DNA of 64,000 bases from Dipteris shenzhenensis (Eukaryota; Polypodiophyta; Polypodiopsida; Gleicheniales). The notes under the pieces are model-generated. The model was not told the origin of the DNA and searched no databases. It saw only the letters and a program-made list of their open reading frames with translations. Location of the stretch: assembly GCA_047967505.1 (NCBI GenBank), contig CM106538.1; one strand, 5' to 3'. Shown here in pieces: positions 1 through 11,267 of this stretch (its first letter is position 1; every line of letters starts with the position of its first letter). The position numbers and the translations under genes are program-made.

Positions 1-189
1 CCCACCATTTACAAGTTTGGTAAACGTTGCTATATACCAACATTTTATAAAATTTGCTATATACCAATGTTTTACAAAGGTAGCTATATACCAACCTTTT
101 TAAACCCACCTTTTGTACTCATAATTAGCACACCTTGTGCACTAAACGTAGGTGCTTAACCATCAAAATAAGGCCCATAAGTAGTAGTG
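1..189 (+). mobile_element. Right terminus of a CACTA (En/Spm) transposon
   Basis: The segment ends in GTAGTAGTG, the reverse complement of a CACTAC terminal inverted repeat. It is preceded by several copies of a GTTGCTATATA-CCAAC subterminal motif. The last ~170 bases closely match 17,230-17,382, the right end of another CACTA copy, including the AAATAAGGCCCAT block just inside the terminus. Only the right end lies in the window; the rest of the element is upstream of base 1. The probable target duplication is TAT (190-192), which cannot be checked without the left end. Confidence 0.75.
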
Positions 190-589
190 TATGCATTTTT
201 GTCAAAACTGCTTCCATGGTGGCTCGCTCCTTTGGATTAGTCTTACATAGCGAGTTCCTGCAATCTACCAAGATTTTGTTGTAATGTGTCCCATCACTAT
301 GTTGTCACACTGAGAGCTCCTACAACATCTATGAAAAAGTTTGCAATTTCTGTATAAATAACCAACCAACAGCAAAACAATCTAACTCCCATTCCCATGC
401 ACCCCTAGAATTTGGACATGTATTTGTACTGGCCACACAATTCTGGCACAAACCATGGAAATGCCTTTGGAGAGCATGAGCCGGGTCTTGCAGATACTTG
501 CTTTCAATGTAACTTAGAAGATTATTTCCTAATCAATAATCCCTACTCACATCTTGCAAAGTCCAACATGTAGTTGGTTTCTTGTAGAC
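190..589. other. Spacer with no recognised feature
   Basis: Unique-looking AT-rich sequence between the CACTA terminus and the composite array. I see no coding frame with family resemblance, no RNA gene and no clear repeat. Confidence 0.5.
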
Positions 590-3500
590 TGGTGTGAGCA
601 TATCTATGCTCATTATGAGATTGGCACCACCGCCATTCTCCACTGGTGGCATTCTCCACAGAGATTGACACAGGTTTCTCAATGCCATTTCTTAGGGCCT
701 AATAAGAGATTGGCACCACTGTCATTCTCCACTTGTACAGATGTTTACCCTACTATTCTAGGAGGGGTATTCCAATGATCATAGGAGAGTGGTGTCTGAT
801 TCCAATCCACATGTGAGTTTGATGATCTCAGTGTCACTATGTAGTTGCCAGCATGAGATTGGCATCACTACCATTCTCCGCTAGTGGTAGTCTAGACAAA
901 CTGACCTATAGATTGACATTCCACTAATTTTATTGGCTGCAGTAGGATAATGGCAAAAGTGACAATGCACATGTGAGTTTAGGATTCCTTGTGCATGTTT
1001 TCAGGTCATGGTATGAGATTGGCACCACTGCCATTCTCCATTGGTGGCATTCTCCACAGAGATTGACACAATTCCATATGATCTCTACACAGCGGAGACA
1101 GTGATCACTACATAGAAGAATGCACATGTGAGTTTAGGCTTCTCAATGCCATTTCTTAGGGCCTAATAAGAGATTGGCACCACTGCCATTCTCCACTTGT
1201 ACAAATGTTTACCCTACTATTCTAGGAGGGGTATTTCAGTGATCATACGAGAGTGGTGTCCGATTCCAATCCACATGTGAGTCTGATGATCTCAGTGTCA
1301 TTATGTAGGTGCCACCATGAGTTTGGCATCACCTCGGCATCACTGCCATTGTCCACTAGTGGTAGTCTAGACAAACTAAACCTATAGATTGACATTCCAA
1401 GGCCTAATAAGAGATTGACACAATTCCATATGATCTCTACACAGCGGAGACAGTGATCACTACATAGAAGAATGCACATGTGAGTTTAGGCATCTCAATG
1501 CCATTTCTTAGGGCCAGCATGAGTTTGGCATCACTGCCATTCTCCGCTAGTGAATATCTAGACAAAATAAACCTATAGATTGACATTCCACTAATTTTAT
1601 TGGCCGGAGTAGGATAATGGCAAAAGTGCCAATGCACATGTGAGTTTAGGATTCCTTGTGCATGTTTTCAGGTCATGGTATGAGATTGGCACCGCTGCCA
1701 TTCTCCACTGGTGGCATTCTCCACAGAGATTGACACAATTCTATATGATCTCTACACAACAGAGACAGTGATCACTACATAGAAGAATGCACATTACCAC
1801 TAGCGAAGAATGGCAATGGGATAATGGCAAAAGTGCCAATGCACATGTGAGTTTAGGATTCCTTGTGCCAATGCACATGTGAGATTAGGCTTCCCAATGC
1901 CATTTCTTAGGGCCTAATAAGATATTGGCACCACTGCCATTCTCCACTTGTACAAATGTTTACCCTACTATTCTAAGTTTAGGCTTCACAATGCCATTGT
2001 CTAGGGCCCAATAAGATATTGGCACCACTGCCATTCTCCGCTTGTACAAATGTTTACCCTAATATTCTGAGAGGGGTATTCCAAGGATCATAGGATAATG
2101 GTGCCCGATTCCAATCCACATGTGAGTTTGAGGATCTCAGTGTCATGTAGTTATCTGCATGAGATTGGCATCACTTCCATTCTCCACTCGCAGTCTAGAT
2201 AAACTAAACTTGTATATTGACATTCCACAAATTTTATTGGTTGTAGTAGTATAATTGCAAAAGTGCCAATGCACATGTGAGTTTAGGATTCCTTGTGCCA
2301 TTTTTAAGGTCTTGGTATGCTACCATTCTCCACTGGTGGCATTCTCCATAGAGATTGACACAATTCCATATGATATCTACACAGCAGAGACAATGATCAC
2401 TACATAGAAGAATGCACATGTGAGTTTGATAGTCTCAATGTCATTATGTATTTGCCAGCATGAGATTGGCATCATTGCCATTCTCCACTAGTGGTAATCT
2501 AGACAAACTAAACTGGTAGGTTGACATTCCACTATATTTATTGGCTGTAGTGTGAGTTTGATGATCTCAGTGTCATCATGTAGTTGCAAGCATGAGATTG
2601 GCACCACGGCCATTCTCCGCTAGTAGTAGTCTAGACAGACTCCACTTGTAGAAGAATGCACATGTGAGTCTGATGATCTCAGAGATTGACATAATTCCAT
2701 ATGATCTCTACACAGCGGAGACAGTAATCACTACATAGAAGAATGCACATGTGAGATTGGCACCACTGCCATTCTCCGCTAGTACTAGTCTAGACAGACT
2801 CCACTTGTAGAAGAATCCACATGTGAGTTTGATGATCTCAGAGATTGACACAATTCCATATGATCTCTAGATAGCGGAGACAGTGATCACTACATAGAAG
2901 AATGCACATGTGAGTTTAGGATTCCTTGTGCATGTTTTCAGGTCATGGTATGAGATTGGCACCACTGCCATACTCTACTGGTGGCATTCTCCACAGAGAT
3001 TGACACAATTCCATATGATCTCTGCATAGCGGAGACAATGATCACTACATAAAAGAATGCACATGTGAGTTTAGGCTTCTCAATGCCATTTCTTAGGGCC
3101 TAATAAGAGATTGGCACCACTACCATTCTCCACTTGTACAAATGTTCACCCTACTATTCTAGGAGGGGTATTCCAGTGATCATAGGACAGTGGTGTCCTA
3201 TTCCATTCCACATGTGAGTTTCATGATCTCAGAGATTGACACAATTCCATATAATCTCTACACAGTGGAGACAGTGATCACTCCATAGAAGAATGCACAT
3301 GTGAGTTTAGGATTCCTTGTGCATGTTTTCAGGTCATGGTATAAGATTGGCACCACTGCCATTCTCCACTGGTGGCATTCTCCACAGATATTGACACAAT
3401 TCCATATGATCTCTGCACATGTGAGTTTAGGCTTCTCAATGCCATTTCTTAGGGCCTAATAAGAGATTGGCACCACTGCCATTCTCCACTTGTACAAATG

Positions 3501-6070
3501 TTTAGCCTACTATTCTAGGAGGGGTATTCCAGTGATCATAGGAGAGTGGTGTCCTATTCCATTCCACATGTGAGTTTGATGATCTCAGTGGCATCATGTA
3601 GTTGCAAGCATGAGATAGGCACCACTGCCATTCTCCGCTAGTAGTAGTCTAGACAGACTGAACCTATAGATTGACATTCCACTAATTTTATTGGCTGTAG
3701 TAGGATAATGGCAAAAGTGCCAATGCACATGTGAGTTTAGGATTCCTTGTTCATGTTTTCAGGTCATGGTATGAGATTGGCACCACTGCCATTCTCAACT
3801 AGTGCCATTCTCCAAAGAGATTGACACAATTCCATATGATCTCTACACAGTGGAGACAGTGATGACTACATAGAAGAATGCACATGTGATTTTAGGCTTC
3901 TCAATGCCATTTCTTAGGCCCTAATAAGAGATTGGCACCACTGCCATTCTCCACTTGCACAAATGTTTACCCTACTATTCTAGGAGGGGTATTCCAATCA
4001 TCATAGGAGAGTGGTGTCCGATTCCAACCCACATGTGAGTCTGATGATCTTAGTGTCATTATGTAGGTGCCACCATGAGTTTGGCATCACTGCCATTTTC
4101 CACTAGTGGTTGTCTAGACAAACTAAACCTATCGATTGACATTCCACTACATAGAAGAATGCACATTACCACTAGTGGAGAATGGCAGTAGGATAATGGC
4201 AAAAGTGCCAATGCACATGTGAGATTGGCACCACTGCCATTCTCCACTGGTGGCATTCTCCACATAGATTGACACAATTCCATGTGATCTCTGCGCATGT
4301 GAATTTAGGCTTCTCAATGCCATTTCTTAGGGCCTAATAAGAGACTGGCATCACTTCCATTCTCCACTTGCACAAATGTTTACCCTACTATTCTAGGAGG
4401 GGTATTCCAGTGATCATAGGAGACTGGTGTCCTATTCCATTCCACATGTGAGTTTGATGATCTCAGTGTCATAGTGCAGTTGCAAGCATGAGATTGGCAT
4501 CACTGCCATTCTCCGCTAGTGGTAATTTAGACAAACTGAACCTATAGATGGACATTCCACTACATTGAAGGATGCACATTACCACTAGTGGAGAATGGCA
4601 GTAGGATAATGGCAAAAGTGCCAATGCACATGTGAGTTTAGGATTCCTTGTGCATGTTTTCAGGTCATGGTATGAGATTGGCACCACTGCCATTCTCCAC
4701 TGGTGGCATTCTCCATAGAGATTGGCACAAATCCATATGATCTCCACACAGCGGAGAGAGGGATCACTACATAGAAGAATGCACATTACCACTAGCGGAG
4801 AATGGCAGTAGGATAATGGCAAAAGTACCAATGCACATGTGAGTTTAGGATTCCTTGTGCATGTTTTCAGGTCATGGTATGAGATTAGCACCACTGCCAT
4901 TCTCCACTAGTGGCATTCTCCACAGAGATTGGCACAATTCCATGTGATCTCTGCACATGTGAGTTTAGGCTTCTCAATGACATTTCTTAGGGCCTAATAA
5001 GAGACTGGCACCACTGCCATTCTCCACTTGTACAAATGTTTACCCTACTATTCTAGGAGGGGTATTCCAGTGATCATAGGAGAGTGGTGTCCTATTCCAT
5101 TCCACATGTGAGTTTGATGATCTCAGTGTCATAGTGTAGTTGCAAGCATGAGATTGGCATCACTACCATTCTCCGCTAGTGGTAATCTAGACAAACTGAA
5201 CCTATAGATTGACATTCCACTACATTGAAGGATGCACATTACCACTAGCAGAGAATGGCAGTAGGATAATGGCAAAAGTGCCAATGCACATGTGAGTTTA
5301 GGATTCCTTGTGCATGTTTTCAAGTCATGGTATGAGATTGGCACCACTGCCATTCTCCACTAGTGGTATTCTCCACAGAGATTGGCACAAATCCAAATGA
5401 TCTCTACACAGCGGAGAGAGTGATCACTACATAGAAGAATGCACATTAACACTAGCGGAGAATGGCAGTAGGATAATGGCAAAAGTGCCAATGCACATGT
5501 GAGTTTAGGATTCCTTGTGCATGTTTTCAGGTCATGGTATGAGATTGGCACCCCTGCCATTCTCCACTGGTGGAATTCTCCACAGAGATTGGCACAATTC
5601 CATATGATCTCTGCACATGTGAGTTTAGGCTTCTCAATGACATTTCTTAGGGCCTAATAAGAGATTGGCACCACTGCCATTCTTCACTTGTACAAAAGTT
5701 TACCCTACTATACTAGGAGGGGTATTCCAGTGATCATAGGAGAGTGGTGTTCGATTCCAATCCACATGTGAGTTTGATGATCTCAGAGATTGACACAATT
5801 CCATATGATCTCTACACAGTGGAGACAGTGATCACTACATAAAAGAATGCACATGTGAGTTTAGGATTCCTTGTGCATGTTTTCACATCATGGTATGAGA
5901 TTGGCACCAGTACCATTCTCCACTATTGGCATTCTCCAGAGAGATTAACTCAATTCCATATGATCTCTACACAACGGAGACAGTGACCACTACAGCAGGA
6001 AGAGCACTGGTGCCACTCTCACGGACTTCTTATGAGGTCTTGGAAAATGGCACTGGTGCCATTCTCCATT
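590..6070. repeat. Composite satellite-like array of GGCAC/CCATTCTCC modules
   Basis: A few short modules recur dozens of times in variable order: ATTGGCACCACTGCCATTCT; a block with CACAATTCCATATGATCTC followed by CGGAGACAGTGATCACTACA; GAATGCACATGTGAGTTTAG; and CTACTATTCTAGGAGGGGTA. They assemble into higher-order units of a few hundred bases, for example the very similar blocks 4,490-4,900, 5,130-5,350 and 5,360-5,560. The open frames inside, such as 4,469-4,900 minus, simply translate the repeat. Many modules carry halves of the GGCACTAGTGCC palindrome seen at 8,999-10,040, so the two arrays are probably related. An inverted relic lies at 54,925-55,035. Confidence 0.85.
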
Positions 6071-6850
6071 TAAAATTAGAAATTCAATCTCTAAATTTGC
6101 CATTCAATCATGAAAATCAAAATTGAGATTGAAGTTTAACTTGAAATCAAAATTTGAAAACTAGAATTTAGGTTTTGAAATACAATTTCAAAAGAATAAT
6201 TTCAATTTGAAATACAAATTGAAATTAAAATTATCAATATGAATTTGAATTTAAATTTAATATTGGAGAGAATGGCATAAGTGCCACTCTATATATCCAA
6301 AATTCAAAAGGGCACAATGGCGGGAAGTCCTATATTGCAAAATTTGAATTATTTAGTAGTTTCAAATCAAGACCTTTTCTCTCATTTCAATTGATGCCTT
6401 TCCCTCATTCACTTTCTATTCATTCCAAAGCGGATTGGAGAGGAGTCTCAGAGTCTGAGAGTTTTACTCACCACAGCTTGCACAGAGAGTCTTGAGGCAA
6501 GAAGGCTGAACTCCACCGGAGCTACGAAGTTGATGGAGCTAGAAGGAAACAACACAATTGATGCTCAATCAGTTCGGTAGCTTCCTCTTTAATTCACAGA
6601 TTTTTTGCTTTCTTATACCCGTGACGGACTCTTACTGCTCGATGCATTTGATCCTAGACTCTTATGAAGCACTGATTTTCTATTGTTTAAGGAACGAAGT
6701 GCTCCCTTGTATTCACCATAGCCAATTCCTATATCTTATTAAGCTTTCCATAGTTAAATTCGCCATAGCCAACTCCCTGCCATAGCCACTCCTATCTTAG
6801 AGTCTATGCACAGACTCTTGTGAGAGCCTTGAGAACATGGCAGTCTTGAG
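6071..6850. other. AT-rich unique segment, no gene recognised
   Basis: 6,070-6,290 is a very AT-rich stretch of interleaved AAATTTGAAATT-like words. 6,300-6,850 is mixed sequence. An open frame of 75 codons at 6,558-6,785 has no recognisable domain and I do not call it a gene. Confidence 0.4.
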
Positions 6851-7600
6851 AAGAGCAAAGCGTACATTAATTCCTATTACGAAAGCTTACGAAAGTTTTG
6901 AAAGCTTTCGTTAATCATCTCAGAAAGCTTAAATTTTGAAAGCTTACGAAAATTTTGAAAGTTTTGAAAGCGTATGTTCAGATCTTTGGAAGTGTGAATC
7001 CCTTCATTCTTTGGAAAAGCGAATCCTTCATGCTTCCATCTTTTGGAAAAGCGAATCCTTCATGCCTTTTTGGAAGTGTGAATCCCTTCAATCCTTGGAA
7101 AAGCAAAGAGAATGAATAAAAGCGAGCAGCGAATCCTTCATGCTTCGTTGGAAGAGCGAATCCCTTCAATCTTTGGAAAAGCAAAGAGTAGAGAGGCGAG
7201 CTTGAGTAGATGAGCGATAGGCAGGATGAATTAAAGCGAGCGGCGAAGCATGAACGAAGCAAGAGCGAATCCCTTCAATCTTTGGAAAAGCAAAGAGTAG
7301 AGAGGCGAGTTTGAGTAGATGAGTGATAGGCGGTGAGCTTGAGTATGAATTAAAGCTAGAGGCAAGCAGCGAGTCGATGAAACGAAGGCATGCGATGACA
7401 TGAAAAGCGAGCTGTGAGTAGATGAAACGAAAAGCGAGGGCGAGTAGATGAAACGAAGGCATGCGAGCGGCGAGCAGCAAAAGGCAAGCTAAAGTTAGGA
7501 ACTCGAAAAAGCAAAGGGAGGAAAGTGGTGACGAAAGTACAAGATGAGATAACGATGGGATCGAAAGCAGCACGGCATGCGAGGCAACTAGGGTTTTTCA
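6851..7600. repeat. Purine-rich short-duplication region
   Basis: Words such as GCGAATCCCTTCAATCTTTG and GAAAGCTTACGAAAG repeat. The clearest unit is a ~69 bp block at 7,154-7,222 that recurs at 7,263-7,331 with only two or so differences. Smaller units (GTAGATGAAACGAAGGCATG) recur at 7,370-7,470. The overlapping minus-strand frames of 80-135 codons are pyrimidine-strand readings of this low-complexity DNA. Confidence 0.7.
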
Positions 7601-8998
7601 ATTTTTTACCTTCATTAGCTTAAAACCTTTTGCATTTCGTTAAAAACAAATTTAACACGTTTAATATATCCTACCTATGCACTTTTTTTTAATGTAACGA
7701 AGTTAGAGATGTGTCATTGAGCTTCAAGTATACACTTGGGCTCCATAAACCACACAAGGCTCTAGAAGCCTCTTGTAATAGGCTTTACAAGAACTATAGT
7801 TTTTTCAAGAGCATAAGAATGTACTTCAATAACTACTTAGCTTGAAATAAGTTCTCATTGGAGTTTAGAATGCAAGCTTCAAGAGAAACACATAAAAATA
7901 TAGTCAATGTTGTCTAGACGTACTCATAGTGATGTAGAAGTCGTAGACTTTGTGCAAATTCACAAACCTCTGCCTCTCTTTCTCTCTCATAGAAGGGAAT
8001 TCCACACACAAATCCTATCAAACATAAATTTCAAACAACAAGAAAATGAGTTCCTAGGGGGCTCCTACAATCAAGCTCTAGAGTCTCAAATATAAATGGG
8101 AACTATACTACTCAAAGCAATGGTGAAGATGGGCAATGTTGTAGAGGGAGGGCTTTTGAGCATAACAAAACCAAGGGCTTACAAGAGAGAGACACTATAC
8201 TATAGGGGGGAGAAGAACACCATGGGCTGATATAAAGATAGGGGTGAGAGAGAGGCATTCCAATGGAATGGATAGGGTTGAGTCTCTGCTTCCATTCAGC
8301 TACTTCGACTTATGTCATGGCTTTGTTTCCTTCATCTCTATTGTCTTCTACAATTCTGTCACCTTTGTAGTCGATGCATCTCGTCTTTGCTCACCACTTT
8401 GTGCACTATGTCTATAACCACTTAGGTGCTTGTATGAATACACGGCATCAAACATCGGTTTGTTAAGTGGCTTGAGAGCCTAAGAACATGACAGTGGCAC
8501 CCTTTGTAACACTTCAAAAACCCTTTTCCCATCTTGAAAATGTTTCAGTGGCAAGCTCTTGATGAGTGAAGTTGATTGTTTCATTTTCTAATGCCATTAC
8601 CTACTTTGTTTACTCCCACTGTATATTTCATGAAAGAGTGAATTCAATTGCAAATCAATTATTTTTCATCTACTCCTATATTAACTTCATAACTAAAAGT
8701 TAGGAATACTCAACATTAAAAATGGAGAATACATAATTAATAAAATACAAATATAGTAACCACACAAAAAACATATAGAATATATATATTATCATATTTA
8801 AATATAATCAAATATATCAATGAAATTGGTGTATATTTCATCAAAGAGTGAATTCAATTGCAAATCAATTATTGGGACGAGTTTCATTAATAGATGGTGC
8901 CCATCAGCAAGACAAGAATGACTAGATTATAGTTGTCCATTCCCCATTGCCCATTGCCCAATCTCCCCTCCCCCCCCGCCACCCCCCCTTCCCCATTC
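7601..8998. other. Intergenic; contains a 43 bp direct repeat
   Basis: No gene is recognised. A ~43 bp sequence at 8,621-8,663 (starting GTATATTTCATGAAAG) is repeated at 8,831-8,873 with one visible difference, bracketing ~167 bp of AT-rich DNA. A C-rich run at 8,966-8,992 precedes the palindrome array. Confidence 0.5.
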
Positions 8999-10040
8999 GG
9001 AGAATGGCACTAGTGCCATTCTCCATTTTCCAATGGGAGAATGGCACTAGTGCCATTCTCCATTTTCCTATTACAAAGCCAAAAAATTAGGACATTCCAT
9101 TGGGACATTCCATTGGGAGAATGGCACTAGTGCCATTCTCCATTTTCCAATGGGAGAATGGCACTAGTGCCATTCTCCATTTTCCTATTCCTAGTGCCAT
9201 TCTCCATTTTCCGATTACAATGGAGAATGGCACTAAACCTATAGATTGACATTCCAATAATTCCAATGGTGGAATGGCATTGGTGCCCTTCTACCTTTGT
9301 GAAGCCAAAATTTTGAATTAGGACATTCCATTGGGAGAATGGCACTAGTGCCAGTCTCCATTTTCCTATTACAAAGCCAGAAAATTAGGACATTCCATTG
9401 GGACATTCCATTGGGAGAATGGCACTAGTGCCATTCTCCATTTTCCAATGGGAGAATGGCACTAGTGCCATTCTCCATTTTCCTATTCCTAGTGCCATTC
9501 TCCATTTTCCTATTACAAAGCCAAAATGTTAGGACATTCCATTGGGAGAATGGCACTAGTGCCATTCTCCATTTTCCTATTCCTAGTGCCATTCTCCATT
9601 TTCATATTACAATGGAGAATGGCACTAAACCTATAGATTGACATTCCACTAATTCCAATGGGAGAATGGCATTGGTGCCCTTCTACCTTTGTGAAGCCAA
9701 AATTTTGAATTAGAACATTCCATTGGGAGAATGGCACTAGTGCCATTCTCCATTTTCCAATGGGAGAATGGCACTAGTGCCAGTCTCCATTTTCCTATTA
9801 CAAAGCCAAAAAATTAGGACATTCCATTGGGACATTCCATTGGGAGAATTGCACTAGTGCCATTCGCCATTTTCCAATGGGAGAATGGCACTAGTGCCAT
9901 TCTCCATTTTCCTATTCCTAGTGCCATTCTCCATTTTCCTATTACAAAGCCAAAATGTTAGGACATTCCATTGGGACATTCCATTGGGAGAATGGCACTA
10001 GTGCCATTCTCCATTTTCCTATTCTCCCGTGCCATTCTCC
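8999..10040. repeat. Array of perfect 24-26 bp palindromes centred on ACTAGT
   Basis: About a dozen copies of a self-complementary word (half-site GAGAATGGCACT followed by its mirror AGTGCCATTCTC), mostly perfect, are spaced by short modules such as CATTTTCC, TTAGGACATTCCATTGGGA and TTACAAAGCCAAAA. The first lies at 8,999-9,024. Larger units duplicate, for example 9,120-9,300 against 9,540-9,690. Each palindrome could extrude as a hairpin. The same word occurs singly at 56,674-56,696 and 58,442-58,465. Confidence 0.9.
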
Positions 10041-10066
10041 CATTGCCAAATTCACATGGAGAACAA

Positions 10067-10435
10067 GGACAACTTTGTTGGTCTTATGAAATTCTTTGGT
10101 TGTAGTTTGTTCATAATCAATTTCCTATCATCGTAATGAGAGGGGATGGCTACTATCAGATGCATGGATCAGGTCATGACAATGGTGAAAATAATTCATG
10201 CTTTAGAAAAAGTTTTATCAAATTGCTAAAATTTTAAGGGAAATAATTCATGCTTTCATGAAAATTTTGTATAGACTCATTCATGCTTTATAAATATTTG
10301 CACCAATGCAATTCTTCCCCTCTAGAAGGACATGTTTGATGGTCTTATGAAATTCTTTGGTTGTAATTTGTTCATAATTAATTCTCCATAATCGTAATGA
10401 CAGGGGATGGCTATCAGAAGCGGGGAGAAGGTCAT
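10067..10435. repeat. Direct duplication upstream of the DUF8039-like frame
   Basis: About 105 bp at 10,067-10,175 (containing TCTTATGAAATTCTTTGG and a following GGGGATGGCTA) recur at 10,328-10,435, an offset of 261. The second copy runs into the reading frame that starts at 10,407. The first is a degenerate version of the same gene start. Confidence 0.75.
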
Positions 10436-11258
10436 GATGATGGTGGGGAATGAAGTGGTTGGAATTGGTGGAGTGTGTGCAATAGATCCGGAGGCCTACT
10501 ATAGTGGTGTGAAGATTGGGACAGAAAATGTATCGGTGATAGTGGAGAAGTCTATCAATAGTGAAATGCTCTTGCCATTTCCCACTATGGATGCAGTGCT
10601 TGTTGGTGAGGCAATTTGGAGCATTGTCAAGTGGCCTAAGGGCTCTCTAAGACATGTTGGTAATTCTTTAGATGATGCAGGAACTGAAGAAGTTGCACCA
10701 AGTGAGCTTGAGTGACCTTATGTTGAGGCAATGCCAGTTTCTTCATTGGAAACTGACAATTTCATTCGTGAATCTTGGAAAGAGAAAAAGGTTGTCTTAT
10801 GGGATGAGAGCAAAACAAAGACCGTGGGGGAAGGTGTGATCTTATATGTTTTCCCAGGAGACTCTATAAACTTTGACCTATTGGGTAACGATTGCATTGG
10901 TGTGGGTATTGAAAAGAAAGAACAAATTAGAGGAAGTGACTCAGGGTCTTCTATGCAAGATGTCAGCTCTCTCAGCCTAGTAAAGTGGCCCATCAAGCAG
11001 ATTACCTTACTTGAAGGAAGCCCATTGCAACAGTATGTGCCCATGGACCACGTTGTTGGTATAAATGAGTTGGTCAATGATAAAATGTTGAAAAGGGACG
11101 ATCCAACATCAAAGAAAAGAAGGTACACTTTCATTAACAGGGTGCCTAAACAAAGAGAGCCTCCAACAGCAATGTACAAAATGTCACTAGATTCAGTGCA
11201 GCAGCAGGTTTCTTCCATCGATTGTTGTGGGAGTAGGTGTTGCCAACATGCAGAGTGA
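10407..11258 (+). pseudogene. Two DUF8039-like segments, CACTA-associated type
   Basis: One reading frame runs through 10,407-10,715 and 10,731-11,258, split only by a TGA at 10,713. The first segment has the features I associate with the plant transposon domain DUF8039: G-NEVVGIGGVCAIDP, V-VIVEKSINSEMLLPFP, then VGEAIWSIVKWPKGSLRHV. The second repeats the pattern in diverged form (VGEGVILYVFPGD ... SLSLVKWPIKQITLL), so the domain is duplicated in tandem. The frame continues past a second TGA at 11,256 into the long frame at 11,268, suggesting one gene interrupted by two stops, or unspliced exons. In plants I know of, this domain accompanies CACTA elements, and a CACTA transposase remnant begins 3 kb downstream in the same orientation. 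The family call is from remembered consensus, not a search. Confidence 0.55.
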
Positions 11259-11267
11259 GATCTCTTA

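Noticed and set aside
590-6070. CRISPR-like or gene-bearing array
   Set aside because: Modules vary in order and length, there are no uniform spacers, and the DNA is plant nuclear. The frames inside translate the repeat itself in several copies.
8966-8992. C-run as a telomere-like or G-quadruplex regulatory site
   Set aside because: No TTTAGGG repeats and no regular spacing of G/C runs; it looks like simple low-complexity DNA.
10718-11218. 166-codon minus-strand frame
   Set aside because: Antisense of the second DUF8039-like segment, which has the recognisable motifs on the plus strand.
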